Assembly: GCF_022828475.1 (NCBI RefSeq)
Contig: NZ_CP059557.1
Location: forward strand, 1,798,001-1,862,000
From: Saccharopolyspora gloriosae
Lineage (GTDB): Bacteria > Actinomycetota > Actinomycetes > Mycobacteriales > Pseudonocardiaceae
Length of the DNA: 64,000 nt
Direction: 5' to 3'
Made by a program: the position numbers and the translations under genes. The notes below the pieces were generated by a model. The model saw only the letters and a program-made list of their open reading frames with translations, had not been told where the DNA came from and searched no databases. Of the stretch, positions 9,069 through 19,076 are shown piece by piece (the first letter of the stretch is position 1; each line of letters begins with the position of its first letter).

Positions 9069-11881
9069 ATGGTGGCTGATCATCGGGTGCGGGTCGGCCT
9101 GCCGGGGCGGCTCGTCGGCCGTGACGACGAGCTCGACCGCATCGCGGAGGCGGCGCGGATCGCGGCGACCGGCGCGGGCCGGGCCGTCCTGCTGCGCGGA
9201 CCCGCGGGCATCGGCAAGACCGGCGTGCTGCGCAGCGCGCTGGATCGGCTCGACGGCCACGCCGCCCGCACGCTCACCGCGCGTTGCCCGGAAACCGGAT
9301 CCGGCCCTTACAGCGCGGTCCGCGCCCTGTTCGAACCGTTGCACGGGGCCGAGTTCGCGGGCAGTTCCCGGCTCGCGTTGCCCGCACTGGCCCCGGAACA
9401 GGCCACCGGGGACACCGCCAACGGCACCTACGCGGTGCTGCACGGCCTGCACTGGCTGGCCGCCGACCTCGCCGCCGAAGGCCTGCTGGTGCTGGCCGTC
9501 GACGACGTGCAGTGGTGCGACGAGAATTCGTTGCGTTTCCTGGCCTTTCTGCTGCGCCGGGCGGAGGATCTGCCGCTGCTGGTGCTGCTGACGCAGCGTT
9601 CCGACGGCGCCGCGCCCGAGGCGCTCGGTGAGATCGCCGGGATGCCGTTGTGCGAGACCTTGGAACTGCCCGCGCTGGATCCGGAAGCGGTCGCCGAGCT
9701 GCTCGCCTGCTCGCTGCCGGAGCCGCCCACGTCCGGGTTCGCCGCCCGCTGCGCGCAGGTGACCGGCGGCAACCCTTTCCTGCTCAACAGGGTGCTGCGC
9801 CGATTGCGCGAGGATCCGGCGGGGGCGCTGGGCGATGTGGAGCGGCTCGACGAGCTGGGCCGCACCGTGGTGCTGCGGTCCCTGCTGGACCGGCTCTCCG
9901 AACGCGGCATCGCGGTGGCCCGCGCGATCGCGATCCTGCCGGGCGAGCAGCCGGAGCTGATCGCGGCGCTGGCGGGCATCCACCAGCGGATGGCCGCGAC
10001 GGCACTGCGCGAACTGCGCGACCACGACCTGGTCGCCCCCGCGGGCGGCGCCGGGTTCGTGCACGACTTCGTCCGCCAGACGGTGCTGGAGCGCATCCCG
10101 CCCGCCGAGCTCGATCGGCTGCGGGAGCGGGCCGCGATGCTGCTCAACGACGTCGGGCGCCCGGCGGAGGAGGTCGCGGTGCTGCTGTTGCAGCTGCCGG
10201 ACGGTCCACTCCCGTGGATGGCCGAGGTGTTGCGCGACGCGGCGACCCGGGCGGAGCAGCGCGGTGCTCCCGGCATGGCGGCGCGCTGCCTGGAACGGGT
10301 GCTGATGCTGCACGACTCCGACGTCGCGGTGCTGACGCAGGCCGCGCGGGTGTCGGATCCGCCGACCGGGCTGCGACGGCTGGAGCGCGCGCTGGAGCTG
10401 ATCGACGATCCGCGCGCACGGGTTCCGGTGGCGGTGCAGTACGCTCTTTTCTCCTTGTCGGCGCAGAATTCGGTGCGCGCGTTCGAGGTCGTCTCGGCGG
10501 CGGTGGACGAGTTCGACGCGGTGCTCGGTGCGGACCTGAGCGACGCGGACCGGACCCTGCGGACGCTGGCCGAATCGGTGCTGCTGATCTCCGGGCTCGA
10601 TGAGAAGTCGACGCTGGTGCGGGTCGGCGCCCGGTTCCGCGACATGACTCCGCCCGCGGGCGACACCGGGGAGGAACGCCAGCTGCTGAGCATGCTGGCC
10701 GTGCTGGGAACCCTGCTCAACCGGCCTGCGGCTGAGGTGGCCGGGCAGGCGCGGCAGGTGCTCCGGATCAACGATCTGGAGCACGGCGGCTGGGCGTTCC
10801 TGGGTGCGGCGCTGCCGCTGTATCTGGCCGATGACAACGAGTCCGCGCTGGAGGCGCTGGGAACGCTGATAGAGCACACCCAGCGATCCGGCCAGGCGTG
10901 GACGTACTGCTTGGCCACCAGCACCCGCGCGATGGTGCACCACTGGACGGGCGACCTCACCGAGGCGCTGGCCGATGCGCAGTCCTGCCACGACGTGCTG
11001 GTGCAGGAGTCCTGGGCCGAGGCGATGACGATGCCGCAGATCGCGCTGGCCGGATCGTTGATCAGCCAGGGCGAGCCTGCCCGCGCGGAGGAGCTGCTGA
11101 ACGGGATCACCCGCCGCCGCTTCGAGGACTTTTCCGTGGAATACCACCAGTTCTTGATGGCCCGCGCGCACGCCCGCGAGGGCCTGGGTGATGCGGAGGG
11201 GGCGCTGGAGCAGTTGTTCCGGTGCGCGCGGAGTCTCCGGGAGGCGGGCATCGTGAATCCGGTGTTCGCGCCCTGGTGGTTCGACGCCGCGCGCCTGCTC
11301 GGTGATCTCGGCAGGCTCGATGAGGGCATGCGGGCGGCAGAGCACGGCGCGGCTTTGGCGCAGCAGTGGGGAACCCGCCGCGCTCAGGGCATGGCGCTGG
11401 CGGCGCGCGGGGCGGTGACGGCGGGCCGGGCTGCGGTGCCGGTGCTGTCCGAGGCGGTGCGGTTGCTCGCCGATTCGCCGGGGAAGCTGGAGCACGCGAA
11501 GGCGGAGCACCTGCTGGGGCGTGCGCTGTTGCGGGCCGGGGAGCCGGAGGGCGCGCGGGAACATTTGCGGTCGGCGCTGGATTTGTCGGTATTGCGCCGT
11601 GATCATGCTCAGGTCTCGGCGTCCTCGGCCGCGTTGCTGGCGGCGGGCGGGCGGTTGCGGCAGGGCACGGATTCGCCGGCGCACGCGCTCAGCGGCAGTG
11701 AGCGCCGGGTGGCGGCTCGCGCGGCGGAGGGGCGACGAACCGGGAGATCGCGGAGTCGTTGTTCCTCACGGTCCGGACCGTGGAGCTGCACTTGACCAGT
11801 GCTTATCGCAAGCTCGGCGTGCGTGGGAGAGCGGAGCTGGCGGGAGCGCTGGAAGCCGATCCGGCATTCGGGGTTTCTTGA
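9069..11881 (+). CDS. LAL-family LuxR regulator 1 (frameshifted in its HTH domain)
   Basis: This large ATP-binding LuxR regulator is about 937 aa if one base is restored. The N-terminal ATPase has a canonical Walker A (GPAGIGKT) and Walker B (LAVDDVQW), and a long helical middle follows. The reading frame as given stops at 11795 inside the DNA-binding domain. A one-base shift at the GGGG run 11729-11732 restores a perfect LuxR helix-turn-helix (TNREIAESLFLTVRTVELHL, then TSAYRKLGVRGRAELAGAL) that ends in TGA at 11879-11881. It is therefore either a recent pseudogene lacking DNA binding or a one-G sequencing loss. The start ATG has GGAAGGAG upstream. It corresponds by position and type to the NysRI-RIII activators of polyene clusters. 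Confidence 0.85.
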
Positions 11882-11996
11882 TCAATCGGCTGCCGGCGGG
11901 TTCTTCGGGAGACGAGGCCGGGCTTGTGCCTTTCCCTGAATCGATCGCGGGCGGCAAGATCGTCCCCGATGTCCTCTCATGTGGGAATCACTTTGC

Positions 11997-12024
11997 TTTA
12001 CACCCGAGAAAACTTCAGTAGTCA
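11997..12024 (+). promoter_or_regulatory. Weak sigma70-like promoter candidate
   Basis: TTTACA (11997-12002) and TAGTCA (12019-12024) are 16 bases apart in the AT-richest part of the 436-base gap between LAL1 and LAL2. They could drive LAL2 and LAL3. The rest of the gap holds one possible small reading frame (12094-12318) and nothing else I recognise. Confidence 0.25.
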
Positions 12025-12093
12025 CTCCAACGGGTGATACGCTGAGTGCCGATTCGGCCCTGGCTTCATCTTTTCGAGCTGCGGGAGGTTGGT

Positions 12094-12318
12094 ATGGTCG
12101 ATCTCCCTCCGATCGTCGTGAATCCTGGTGAGCGTTGTATCGGTTCACGAATCCCTGGTCATGGCAGTTCGCGTGGCGTGGTCACGCAAAGTGATGGGGC
12201 TCTTCGCGGGCTTCACTTGGGGTTGTTTCCGAATACCTTTCATGTTCGTCCGGTCGTTGTCCGAATCGGGGCGGATCGGCGGTTCGAGGGCACCATCGAG
12301 CCGGTCGGAGCGTGCTGA
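12094..12318 (+). CDS. Possible 74-aa leader ORF coupled to LAL2
   Basis: The ATG at 12094 has a good Shine-Dalgarno (GGGAGG, five-base spacing). The frame ends at TGA 12316-12318, overlapping the likely LAL2 ATG as TGATG, a classic coupling arrangement. I recognise no domain in the product. Against it, third-position GC is only about 60%, far below the real genes around it. If translated, it may act as a coupling leader rather than encode a functional protein. Confidence 0.25.
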   Translation: MVDLPPIVVNPGERCIGSRIPGHGSSRGVVTQSDGALRGLHLGLFPNTFHVRPVVVRIGADRRFEGTIEPVGAC

Positions 12319-14885
12319 TGGTCGCCGTCCACGACGCCCTTGATTCCCGGTCCGCGTTTCCCGGCGGACGCCACTTGGCGGGGCGGGACGCCGAGCTCGG
12401 CGTGCTGCGCGAACTCGTTGACGACCTGGGCCGCGGCCGATCCGGTGTGCTCACCATCAGCGGCGGCCCCGGAACCGGCCGCAGCGCACTGCTGGAGGCG
12501 ATGCTCGCGGAGGCCCGCGCGGCCGGTCTCAACACCGCGGCCGCGCAGAGCTCACCGCTGGAGACCGATTTGCCCTACAGCACGGTCGCCCAGCTGATCG
12601 CGCTGCTCTGCCCGCCCGAACAGCTCACCCGGATCAGCTCGGTGTGGGCCGAGGGTGCCGCCACCAACGCGCCGATTCCCTTTCTCCGCAAGCACTTCCT
12701 CGGCCTGGCCCGGGACCGGCCGCTGCTGTTCGCGGTCGACGACCACCAGTGGATCGACCCGTGGTCGCTGGCCTGGTGCCACGCGCTGAGCAGGCACCTG
12801 GACCAGGCGCCGATCCTGATGGTCCGCACCGTGCGGGACACCGCGCCCGAAACGCCGGGCGGCTCGCGGTGGGACGAGTCCGTGCCGGTGACTCCGCGCC
12901 GGGTCCGGCTCTCAGAACTGTCCACTTCGGACGTATCGGATCTGCTGTCCCGGTACGGACCCGTCGACGAGGAGTTCAGCACCGCCGCGACGGCGGCCAG
13001 CGCGGGCAACCCCGCGGTGCTGCGCGCGGTGCTCGCCGAGTTCGAGCGGGCAGGGCTGGGTTTCGAGGCCCGGCACGTGCCGAGGCTGCGAGTGCACGTC
13101 GCCGACGCCGTCGCCGACCTCGTCGGGCGGACCCAGCGCGGATTGCCCGCGGCGCACGTGGAGCTGCTGCGCGCGATCACCTTCTGCGGCGGCGAATTCG
13201 ACTTCGAACTCGCCTGTGCGCTCGCCGGCCTGCACGGGCGCGCGGCCGAGGAGACCCGCACCGCGCTGTGGCACCTCGGCCTGCTGTGCGAATCGGAGGA
13301 CGGCCCGCGCGTGTCCACTCCTTCGGTGGCCGCCGGGGTGCTCGCCGAGATGGAACCGGCCGCACGTGAGCAGCTGCACGCGCGGGCCGCCGAAATCGGG
13401 CACCGCGCCGCCATCGAACCGGCCGCACTGGCCGAACTCCTGCTCAGCGCCCCGCAAATGCGCAAGCGGTGGGTGGTGGAAACGCTCGTCGAGGCCAGTG
13501 AGCAGCACCGCAGGGAAGGCCGCTTCGAACGGGCCACCGAGCTGCTGCGGCGCGCGCTGCGCGAGCCCGTGCCGACCGCGTGCAGGCAGCGGCTGCTGGC
13601 GGAGCTCGCCGCGATCGAGGTCGCGCACGCGCCGGTCGCCAGCGACGGCCGGTTGCGCCAGGTGCTGACCGACGCCGCGGGCATCGGCGACGCCGGGCTG
13701 CTGGTGCGCGCGGCGGACCTGCTGGTCAGTCGCGGCGACGCGGAGACCGCGCGACGCGAACTCGCGATCGTCTGCGCCCGCACCCGGAATCCGGCGCTGG
13801 ACGCGTTGAGCCGGTTGGCCGACGAGGAGTGCGGGCCGGAACCGGAACTGCTCGCCACTCCGCTGCCGCCGCTGCCGGACGAGCCGGCCGACGCCGCGCA
13901 GGCCGGCGTGCTGGCTTGGCGGTACGCCCGGCTCGGCCGCCGCCCGGACCTGGTGCGCACGTTCGCGCGACAGGCGCTGTCGAGCCGGGACGCCGACGCG
14001 CCGCTGGGGCCGCGGATCGCGGCCTGCCGGGCACTGGCCTGCCGGGACGACTTGGAGGAGGCCGCCGCCGGACTCACCGCGGTGATCTCCGACGCGGGCC
14101 GTCGCGGAGCGCGCGCGGCCGCGGCGCACGCGTTCGTGCAGCGGGCGGTGCTCAGCGTCAAGGACGGCCGTTTTCCCGCCGCGGCGGCCGATCTGGCGGC
14201 GGCGGAACGGGAACTGCCGCTGCACTGCTGGCATCCGGCGATGCTGCCGCACTACCTGGCCACGAAGATCGCCGCGCTGCTGCGGCGGGAACAGGTCGCC
14301 GAGGCCGAACAGGTGGCCGCGACCGAGCTGCCGCCGGGCGCGGAACGCGGCATGGCGTTCGGATACCTGCTGCACGCGCGCGGCGAGCTGAAACTGGCCG
14401 CCGGCGACGCGGCGACCGCGCTGGGTTATTTCCAGGAGTGCGGCCGGATTCTGCGCGCCAAGGAGTGGCTGAACCCGGCGGTGCTGTCCTGGCGGATGCC
14501 CGCGGCGATCGCCCAGGGCAGGCTCGGTGAGGCCCGCGCCGCGACCCGGCTGGTCGGCGAGGAGCTCGAACTCGCCGAACGCTGGGGCCTGCCGGGCCTG
14601 CTGGAACCCGTGCACCGGGCCGCGTTGTCCGCGCTTGCCGTGGCCGGGTCGGACTCGTCGGGACCGGGTTCGGCCGGTGTTCCCGCGATGGGGGCCGCGC
14701 TGCCTGCGGCGCTGTCGGTTCCTGAACGCCGCGCCGCGAGCCTCGCCGCGCGCGGACTGTCCAACAAGGACATCGCGGAGGAGCTGGGCGTGACGGTGCG
14801 GACCGTGGAGCTGCGGCTGACGAAGTCCTACCGCAAGCTCGGCATCGACGGGCGGGCGCAGTTGCCCGCCGACCTGGGCGAGTGA
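12318..14885 (+). CDS. LAL-family LuxR regulator 2
   Basis: The 855-aa regulator has an N-terminal AAA-type ATPase region with a Walker A variant (GGPGTGRS, Arg replacing the catalytic Lys) and a Walker B (LLFAVDDHQW). A long helical central region leads to a C-terminal LuxR helix-turn-helix (LSNKDIAEELGVTVRTVELR, then KSYRKLGIDGRAQL). I prefer the ATG at 12318 (CGGAG seven bases upstream) over a GTG at 12312, which lies too close to the same site. Its stop overlaps the next LAL gene by four bases, so the two are co-translated. It is likely a pathway-specific activator of the polyene cluster. The K-to-R change questions whether it hydrolyses ATP. Confidence 0.9.
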   Translation: MVAVHDALDSRSAFPGGRHLAGRDAELGVLRELVDDLGRGRSGVLTISGGPGTGRSALLEAMLAEARAAGLNTAAAQSSPLETDLPYSTVAQLIALLCPPEQLTRISSVWAEGAATNAPIPFLRKHFLGLARDRPLLFAVDDHQWIDPWSLAWCHALSRHLDQAPILMVRTVRDTAPETPGGSRWDESVPVTPRRVRLSELSTSDVSDLLSRYGPVDEEFSTAATAASAGNPAVLRAVLAEFERAGLGFEARHVPRLRVHVADAVADLVGRTQRGLPAAHVELLRAITFCGGEFDFELACALAGLHGRAAEETRTALWHLGLLCESEDGPRVSTPSVAAGVLAEMEPAAREQLHARAAEIGHRAAIEPAALAELLLSAPQMRKRWVVETLVEASEQHRREGRFERATELLRRALREPVPTACRQRLLAELAAIEVAHAPVASDGRLRQVLTDAAGIGDAGLLVRAADLLVSRGDAETARRELAIVCARTRNPALDALSRLADEECGPEPELLATPLPPLPDEPADAAQAGVLAWRYARLGRRPDLVRTFARQALSSRDADAPLGPRIAACRALACRDDLEEAAAGLTAVISDAGRRGARAAAAHAFVQRAVLSVKDGRFPAAAADLAAAERELPLHCWHPAMLPHYLATKIAALLRREQVAEAEQVAATELPPGAERGMAFGYLLHARGELKLAAGDAATALGYFQECGRILRAKEWLNPAVLSWRMPAAIAQGRLGEARAATRLVGEELELAERWGLPGLLEPVHRAALSALAVAGSDSSGPGSAGVPAMGAALPAALSVPERRAASLAARGLSNKDIAEELGVTVRTVELRLTKSYRKLGIDGRAQLPADLGE

Positions 14886-17752
14886 GGTCTCCCCGGATGC
14901 TCGTCGAACGTGAGCCGGAACTCGCGGTGCTGGAATCGGCCGTGCGTACCGTCCGGCGGGGCACCGGCGCGCTCGTGCTCATCGACGGCGCCGCGGGCAG
15001 CGGCCGATCGGTGTTGCTGAACCGGCTGCGGGAACTGGCCGCCGCCGAAGGCGCGCACGTGCTCGGTGCCAGTGGTGTCGCCAGTGAACGGTCTTTCCGT
15101 TTCGGGCTCGCGCGGCGGCTGCTGCACGGCCTGTCGGAGCTCGCACGAGAGCCCGAATCCGACGCCGACGAGCATCGATCAGGGGCGGCCCCGGTCGCGG
15201 CGCTGCCGCCCGCGGACGAAGATCCCGGCCCCGATCCCGCCACCGTTCCGGTCTCGGTGCTGCACGCCCTGCACGCGCTGCTGGTCAGCACCAGCTCGCG
15301 CCGCGCGGTGGTGCTGGCGGTCGACGACCTGCACTGGGCGGATGACGCGTCGTTGCGCTGCCTGGCCTACCTCATCGCACGGCTGCGCGGGATGCGGGTG
15401 TTGATCGCGGTCGTGCTCGACCCCGACGGCGGGCGCGCTCGGACCGCGCTCACCCGCGAAATCATTTCGGCGGCCGACCACCGGGTGCGGCCGGGTCCGC
15501 TGTCGGTGGCGGCGGTCGGCGCGCTCGTCCGGGACCGGCTCGAGGCCGAACCGGAGGCGAACTCCGAAGTGTTCGCCGCGGTGTGCCACGAACTCACCGG
15601 CGGCCACCCGCGCGACCTGGTGAGCTTGCTCGACCAGGCCGCCGCGCGGGGACTGCGGGCCGGGCCGGGAGCGCTGCCGTTGCTGCGCGCCCTCGCCGAA
15701 GGCGATCGCAGGCGTCGGCTGGTGCGGGCGTTGTCCACGGCGGAACCCGCCGCCGACGTGGCCCGAGCCGTCGTCGTCCTCGGCGAACACGCGGACCCCG
15801 CACTGGTGCAACGCCTGTCCGGGCTGACGCCGAGCCGCTACGAGCAGGCGCTGCGGGTGCTGGAACCGTGGTTCCGGGTGCATCCGGACCGGATCGAAGT
15901 GGCCGTTCCCGCCGAACGCGGTGGCCTGGCGGCGGAAATGCTGGCCGAGGACGTGATCGCCGCGATCGACGAGTCGATGGCCGAGAGCGACAACACGCGG
16001 CTGCACCTGCGGGCGGCGGCGCTGCTGCACGGCCACGGCTATCCGCCGGAGCCGGTGGGGGACCAGTTGCTGCTGGTCAACTCCTCGCTGTCGAGCTGGG
16101 GCGTGCAGCGGCTGCGGGAAGCCGCCTACACCGTGCTGCCTCGATCACCGGAGGCAGCCGCCCGCTACCTGCGGCGAGCCCTGCTGGACCTCGACTCGGG
16201 CGGGATGGGCCGGGCGAGGCTGCTCGCGGAACTCGGCTCGGTCGAATTGGGTTTCGACCTGCCCGCCGCGATCCGTCACATCACCCAATCGGTGCCGCAG
16301 CTTCGGGAGACCCGCGACCGGGCCGGTGTGCTGGGGCGGCTCCCGTTGACCGTGACGGGCTCGGTGCCGCAGGTTGCGGAGATGGTCCGGGTCGTCGCGG
16401 CCGAACACGGACCGGCGGAGGCACTGGAAGGACCGGACCGGGATCTGGCGCTGCGGTTGGAGGCGCGGACCCGCCACCTCGCGCTCGACGATCCGCAATC
16501 GCACGCCGACGTGGCCGAGCGGATGGCCGAACTGGACGCCCGGCGGCGAGCGCCCGGCGGCGCGGAGCGGGAACTGCGGGTGGTGCTGCTGTCCGCGATG
16601 GCGCTCACGGGTGCACCGCGGGCGGCCGAAGTGGCGGCGATGGCGCGGGAGCTGCTGGCGCAGGAACCGGCGAACTCCAGCGCGGAGACGCATTCGGTGC
16701 TGCGCTACCTGCCCGCGGTGCTGCTGGCGGCGGGCGCACCGGAAGGACTGGAGTCGTGGCTGGCGCTGGCCGCCGACCACGCCCGCCGCCAGCGGGCCAT
16801 TGGCATGGAGGCGCTGGTGGCGGCGCAACGCGGCCTGGTGCTGCTGGACGCGGGCCAGCTCGAACAGGCCAGGCGGAGCGCGGTGCGGGCGTTGGACCTC
16901 GCCGAGCCGGACCTGCCCGAGGCGATGGCGGCGCCGGTGTTCGTGACGGGCGGGGTGGCCCGCAGGCTGCGGGACCGGGAGCTGTGCGAGCGGGTGCTGC
17001 GCCTGCCGCACTCACCGGACGATCTGCGGGCGATGGCGACCCGGCGGCTGGTGCAGAGCAGCATGGCGCTCGACGACGGAGACCCGCGATCGGCGCTGAC
17101 GCACCTGCTCGACTGCGGCCGACGGCTGGAACAGGCCGGGTGGTACGGCCCGGCGCCGTATTCGTGGCGGCCGACGGCGGCGCTGCTGCGCCACCGGCTC
17201 GGCGACGTCCGGGCCGCGATGGAACTGGCCGAGGAGGAGCACGCGCGCGCCCGGGATTGGGGAGCGGCGGCTTCGCTGGGCAGGGCGTTGCGGGTGCGGG
17301 CGGTGCTGACCGGCGGCGGCCGCGGCGTGGAGATGCTGCGGGAGGCCGTGCAGGTGCTGCGTCCGGCGGCGGACCGCCTGGAACTGGCGAGCGCGCTGGT
17401 CGCGCTCGGCGAGGCGCTGCGCGAGCGCGATCCGGTGGAGTCCGACCTGCTGCTGGCGGAGGGCGGCAGGCTCGCGGCCCGCTGCGGTGCTCCGCGGCTG
17501 CCGGGGGTTCCGGGCGCCGCGAACCCGGACCGCGCGATCGGATCAACGGAGTCGCCGGCGTCCTTGACCCGGGGCGAGGAGTCGGTGGCGGAATTGGCCG
17601 CGCTGGGCCGCACCAATCAGGAGATCGCGAACGAACTCCGGGTGACCAGGCGCGCGGTCGAAAAACATCTCACCGCGGCTTACCGAAAATTGGGAATCGA
17701 AGGACGCGCGGATTTGGCGGGCGCATTGCGCCCGGAATGGCTGCGGGGCTGA
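14882..17752 (+). CDS. LAL-family LuxR regulator 3
   Basis: The 956-aa regulator starts at a GTG that overlaps the LAL2 stop (GTGA); an ATG at 14897 is an alternative. Walker A is GAAGSGRS, again Arg for Lys. Walker B is VVLAVDDLHW. The C-terminal LuxR helix-turn-helix is complete (TNQEIANELRVTRRAVEKHL, then AAYRKLGIEGRADLAGAL). In length and layout it resembles NysRI-RIII and AmphRI-RIII. It forms an operon with LAL2. The codons near the 3' end (AAAAATTGGG type) are slightly AT-richer than the rest. Confidence 0.9.
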   Translation: MRSPRMLVEREPELAVLESAVRTVRRGTGALVLIDGAAGSGRSVLLNRLRELAAAEGAHVLGASGVASERSFRFGLARRLLHGLSELAREPESDADEHRSGAAPVAALPPADEDPGPDPATVPVSVLHALHALLVSTSSRRAVVLAVDDLHWADDASLRCLAYLIARLRGMRVLIAVVLDPDGGRARTALTREIISAADHRVRPGPLSVAAVGALVRDRLEAEPEANSEVFAAVCHELTGGHPRDLVSLLDQAAARGLRAGPGALPLLRALAEGDRRRRLVRALSTAEPAADVARAVVVLGEHADPALVQRLSGLTPSRYEQALRVLEPWFRVHPDRIEVAVPAERGGLAAEMLAEDVIAAIDESMAESDNTRLHLRAAALLHGHGYPPEPVGDQLLLVNSSLSSWGVQRLREAAYTVLPRSPEAAARYLRRALLDLDSGGMGRARLLAELGSVELGFDLPAAIRHITQSVPQLRETRDRAGVLGRLPLTVTGSVPQVAEMVRVVAAEHGPAEALEGPDRDLALRLEARTRHLALDDPQSHADVAERMAELDARRRAPGGAERELRVVLLSAMALTGAPRAAEVAAMARELLAQEPANSSAETHSVLRYLPAVLLAAGAPEGLESWLALAADHARRQRAIGMEALVAAQRGLVLLDAGQLEQARRSAVRALDLAEPDLPEAMAAPVFVTGGVARRLRDRELCERVLRLPHSPDDLRAMATRRLVQSSMALDDGDPRSALTHLLDCGRRLEQAGWYGPAPYSWRPTAALLRHRLGDVRAAMELAEEEHARARDWGAAASLGRALRVRAVLTGGGRGVEMLREAVQVLRPAADRLELASALVALGEALRERDPVESDLLLAEGGRLAARCGAPRLPGVPGAANPDRAIGSTESPASLTRGEESVAELAALGRTNQEIANELRVTRRAVEKHLTAAYRKLGIEGRADLAGALRPEWLRG

Positions 17753-17918
17753 GCGGAGTTCGGTCCCGCGCGGTACCACCGGCCGTGTGCGTTGGGTGAT
17801 CATGGTGGTCACGGTTGGTCGCATCGTGCGGGCAATGCTGGCCGGGAATGTCTCCCCGCCTTGGCGCGATGTTGGTTCGTGTCCGGCCCTGTGGCGGCCG
17901 ACATGGCTCCGGACCGTA

Positions 17919-18017
17919 CCCGAACCACCCCGCATGGTGCGGTACGGTTCGGTACCGTAAAGACGAAATGCCTGGTGGAAGGGCACCGAACCGAAGAGGT
18001 CCGCACCGAACCGAACC
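17919..18017. repeat. Clustered ACCGAACC motifs in both orientations
   Basis: ACCGAACC occurs at 17985-17992, 18005-18012 and 18010-18017, and inverted at 17946-17953 inside GGTACGGTTCGGTACC (17941-17956). A near copy is at 17919-17926. All lie within 100 bases in the 426-base gap between LAL3 and the PAS-LuxR gene, just upstream of a promoter-like segment. This may be an operator array for an unknown regulator. Bases 17753-17918 show nothing else. Confidence 0.5.
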
Positions 18018-18062
18018 AGGACCGGACTTGACCGCAGGCTTAAGGGCGGCCCGGGAGCGCTG

Positions 18063-18092
18063 TTGACTTGCTTGGTTTTAGATCCATAGTCT
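18063..18092 (+). promoter_or_regulatory. Promoter candidate for the PAS-LuxR gene
   Basis: TTGACT (18063-18068) and TAGTCT (18087-18092) are separated by 18 bases in a distinctly AT-rich tract (18063-18150). The spacing and hexamers fit a housekeeping-type actinobacterial promoter. The ACCGAACC cluster lies just upstream. Confidence 0.5.
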
Positions 18093-18178
18093 GATGATGT
18101 CGTTGAATTCTGGTAATGCTTTCGAATAAATGATGTACCTGCGTTTCTCGCCAGCCAGAGAGGAATGGTCGAATTCCG

Positions 18179-18865
18179 ATGACATCCAGTGGCACCATGC
18201 GAGCGCGAGCCACACCTGCCGGCGTGACGGAAGAATCCGATGACGATTACCGGGACATTTTCCGGTCGTTGTTCGAGCAATCCGGCATGTGCATGGCGAA
18301 CCTTGATTCGAGTATGCGCGTCCTGGAGGCGAACCGGTACTTCTTCAAGCAGTTCGGCCGCGGCGCGGCCGACGTGCGTGGGCGCAGCTTCTACGACTTC
18401 CTGCACCCCAGCGTGCGCGGCAAGTTCCAGTACCACTTCGGCAGGCTCACCGAGGGGCGCAACCCGAGGTTCGTCGAGCACGCGGTCGCCATCGGCGCGA
18501 AGGACGCGCTGTTCGGCGGTGAGCTGACCGGGATCGCGGTGTCCGGCAAATCCGGCCGCGTCGAGGGCGTCATGGTGCTGCTGCAGCCCGACGACGCGCA
18601 GCGCTCCGCGATGGTCGGCAGCAAGGAGAAGCTGCTCAGCGAGGTCGACGCCCGGATCCTGGAAGGGGTCGCGGCGGGTGAGTCCACGGTGCAGCTGGCC
18701 GCGAAGCTCTACCTCAGCCGGGGCGGTGTCGAGTACCACGTGACGACGTTGCTGCGGAAGCTCAAGGTCACCAACCGCCCGGCCCTGGTCTCGAAGGGCT
18801 ACTCGATGGGCATCCTCGGGGTCGGCCAGTGGCCGCCGCGAGTGCTCCCGGAATACGTGAAGTGA
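18179..18865 (+). CDS. PAS-LuxR regulator (PimM/NysRIV/AmphRIV type)
   Basis: The 228-aa protein has an N-terminal PAS sensor (about residues 24-125: LFEQSGMCMANLDSSMRVL, RSFYDFLHPSVRG) and a C-terminal LuxR helix-turn-helix (about 150-210: LAAKLYLSRGGVEYHVTTLL). This two-domain architecture and size are nearly diagnostic of polyene macrolide clusters, where PimM-like activators bind a 16-bp palindrome before PKS and accessory genes. The start is uncertain. ATG 18179 is far (14 bases) from the AGAGAGGA site, and a five-codon frame (ATG 18165) ends on it as ATGA. GTG 18224 is another option. It stands alone between LAL3 and the sugar operon. Confidence 0.93.
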   Translation: MTSSGTMRARATPAGVTEESDDDYRDIFRSLFEQSGMCMANLDSSMRVLEANRYFFKQFGRGAADVRGRSFYDFLHPSVRGKFQYHFGRLTEGRNPRFVEHAVAIGAKDALFGGELTGIAVSGKSGRVEGVMVLLQPDDAQRSAMVGSKEKLLSEVDARILEGVAAGESTVQLAAKLYLSRGGVEYHVTTLLRKLKVTNRPALVSKGYSMGILGVGQWPPRVLPEYVK

Positions 18866-18868
18866 TCG

Positions 18869-18892
18869 GCGACGCCCCGCCGGGGCGGTCGC
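18869..18892 (+). terminator. Short GC hairpin after the PAS-LuxR gene
   Basis: GCGACGCCCCG and GGGGCGGTCGC can pair, with one bulge, four bases after the PAS-LuxR stop. There is no T run. It would separate the regulator from the sugar operon that follows. Confidence 0.45.
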
Positions 18893-19076
18893 CCGGTGGC
18901 GGCCCACGCCGCGTTTTCCTCTGATCGCCCGGTCCGGTCGGAGTCTTTCGGGAAATCCCGAGATTCACTGTGCATCGGTTGTCCGGCAGGCGATCCGGCT
19001 GCAAGGTCGATCTTCCGGTGTCGGCGGGCGCTGAGCAGCCGCACCGGTGTTCATCTACTCGGGGAGGGCTGTGCGC

